From NCBI RefSeq assembly GCF_032884065.1, contig NW_027062616.1:496001-560000 (forward strand): a stretch of 64,000 nucleotides of DNA, written 5' to 3'. A program made the translations under genes and the position numbers. How positions within the stretch are numbered: position 1 is the stretch's first letter; each line of letters starts with the position of its first letter. Under the pieces are notes generated by a model, which was given only the letters and a program-made list of their open reading frames with translations, did no database searches and had not been told where the DNA came from. This stretch comes from Artemia franciscana (taxonomy: Eukaryota > Arthropoda > Branchiopoda > Anostraca > Artemiidae). Shown here piece by piece: positions 63,930-64,000 of the stretch.

Positions 63930-64000
63930 CATCAAGACGGGACCCAACCGCGCTAAATCAGAATCTGGGTCCTTACGTTTCGCTGGTAAATCAAAATCAC

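Larger units (their letters stand above)
62955..64000 (+). repeat. ~710-bp tandem duplication in the Polinton
   Basis: GGATCTCTACTTACCAGAAA occurs at 62955 and 63665 (offset 710). Copy 1 runs to about 63232 before the unique part, and copy 2 runs from 63665 to the window edge (GCTGGTAAATCAAAATCAC in both). Differences are few substitutions and one ~70-bp gap in copy 1. The right limit of copy 2 lies outside the window. Confidence 0.88.

Overview
The window reads as nuclear DNA of an invertebrate animal, most likely an arthropod. It is AT-rich and densely packed with decayed transposons, has spliced exons with GT/AG borders, poly(A) signals, tRNA-derived SINEs and long AT microsatellites, and shows no bacterial-type operon. 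A species cannot be named from the sequence alone. There is only one convincing host-gene exon: the end of the kinase domain of a STE20-family kinase of the SLK/STK10/Slik type, minus strand near 15.3-15.4 kb. One further possible host gene piece lies at 20.1-20.5 kb.

Layout. 0-2.0 kb: a piggyBac transposase with frameshifts, an early TGA and a GGG-TTAA right end. 2-8 kb: non-coding DNA with a palindromic MITE family, one member carrying what looks like an ISXO2/Merlin transposase N-terminus. 8-10.6 kb: wrecked non-LTR retrotransposon pieces split by a tRNA-derived SINE. 10.8-13.1 and 31.4-33.5 kb: two inverted copies of a ~2.1-2.3 kb repeat. 14.6-19.5 kb: a heavily rearranged kinase locus with a perfect 218-bp palindrome whose loop is one unit of a ~102-bp satellite, that satellite in a ~17-unit array, four 101-bp copies across the kinase 3' splice site, and extra copies of its 5' splice site. 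20.5-27 kb: a 262-bp satellite and a decayed ~150-200-bp tandem repeat, the latter split by a foldback element. 27-34 kb: MITEs and a small unknown ORF.

34-41 kb: a cluster of rearranged Helitrons with N-terminal AEESQEQQ repeats, helicase tails, GGGACAC minisatellites, 3' hairpins and (AT)n-associated 5' ends. 41-46.5 kb: a Glu-Lys-Asn-Ala coding-like minisatellite, a broken ankyrin gene, a minus-strand reverse transcriptase and a 23-bp minisatellite. 49-52 kb and 57.6-60.2 kb: clusters of one abundant foldback family whose ends carry AGTAAGGAGCGAC. 53-57.3 kb: further LINE remains and a second copy of the SINE with a perfect target-site duplication.

60.4-64 kb: a degraded Polinton/Maverick. 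It has a TATA+Inr core promoter, a protein-primed DNA polymerase N-terminus that stops after exonuclease motif I, a packaging ATPase with a damaged Walker A, a short basic/hydrophobic ORF, and a further ORF caught in a ~710-bp tandem duplication. Almost every coding region is broken, so the window is best read as a transposon graveyard around a kinase gene. Its most unusual part is the kinase locus, where splice sites, a palindrome and a satellite have been copied together. All alignments and identities were judged by eye.
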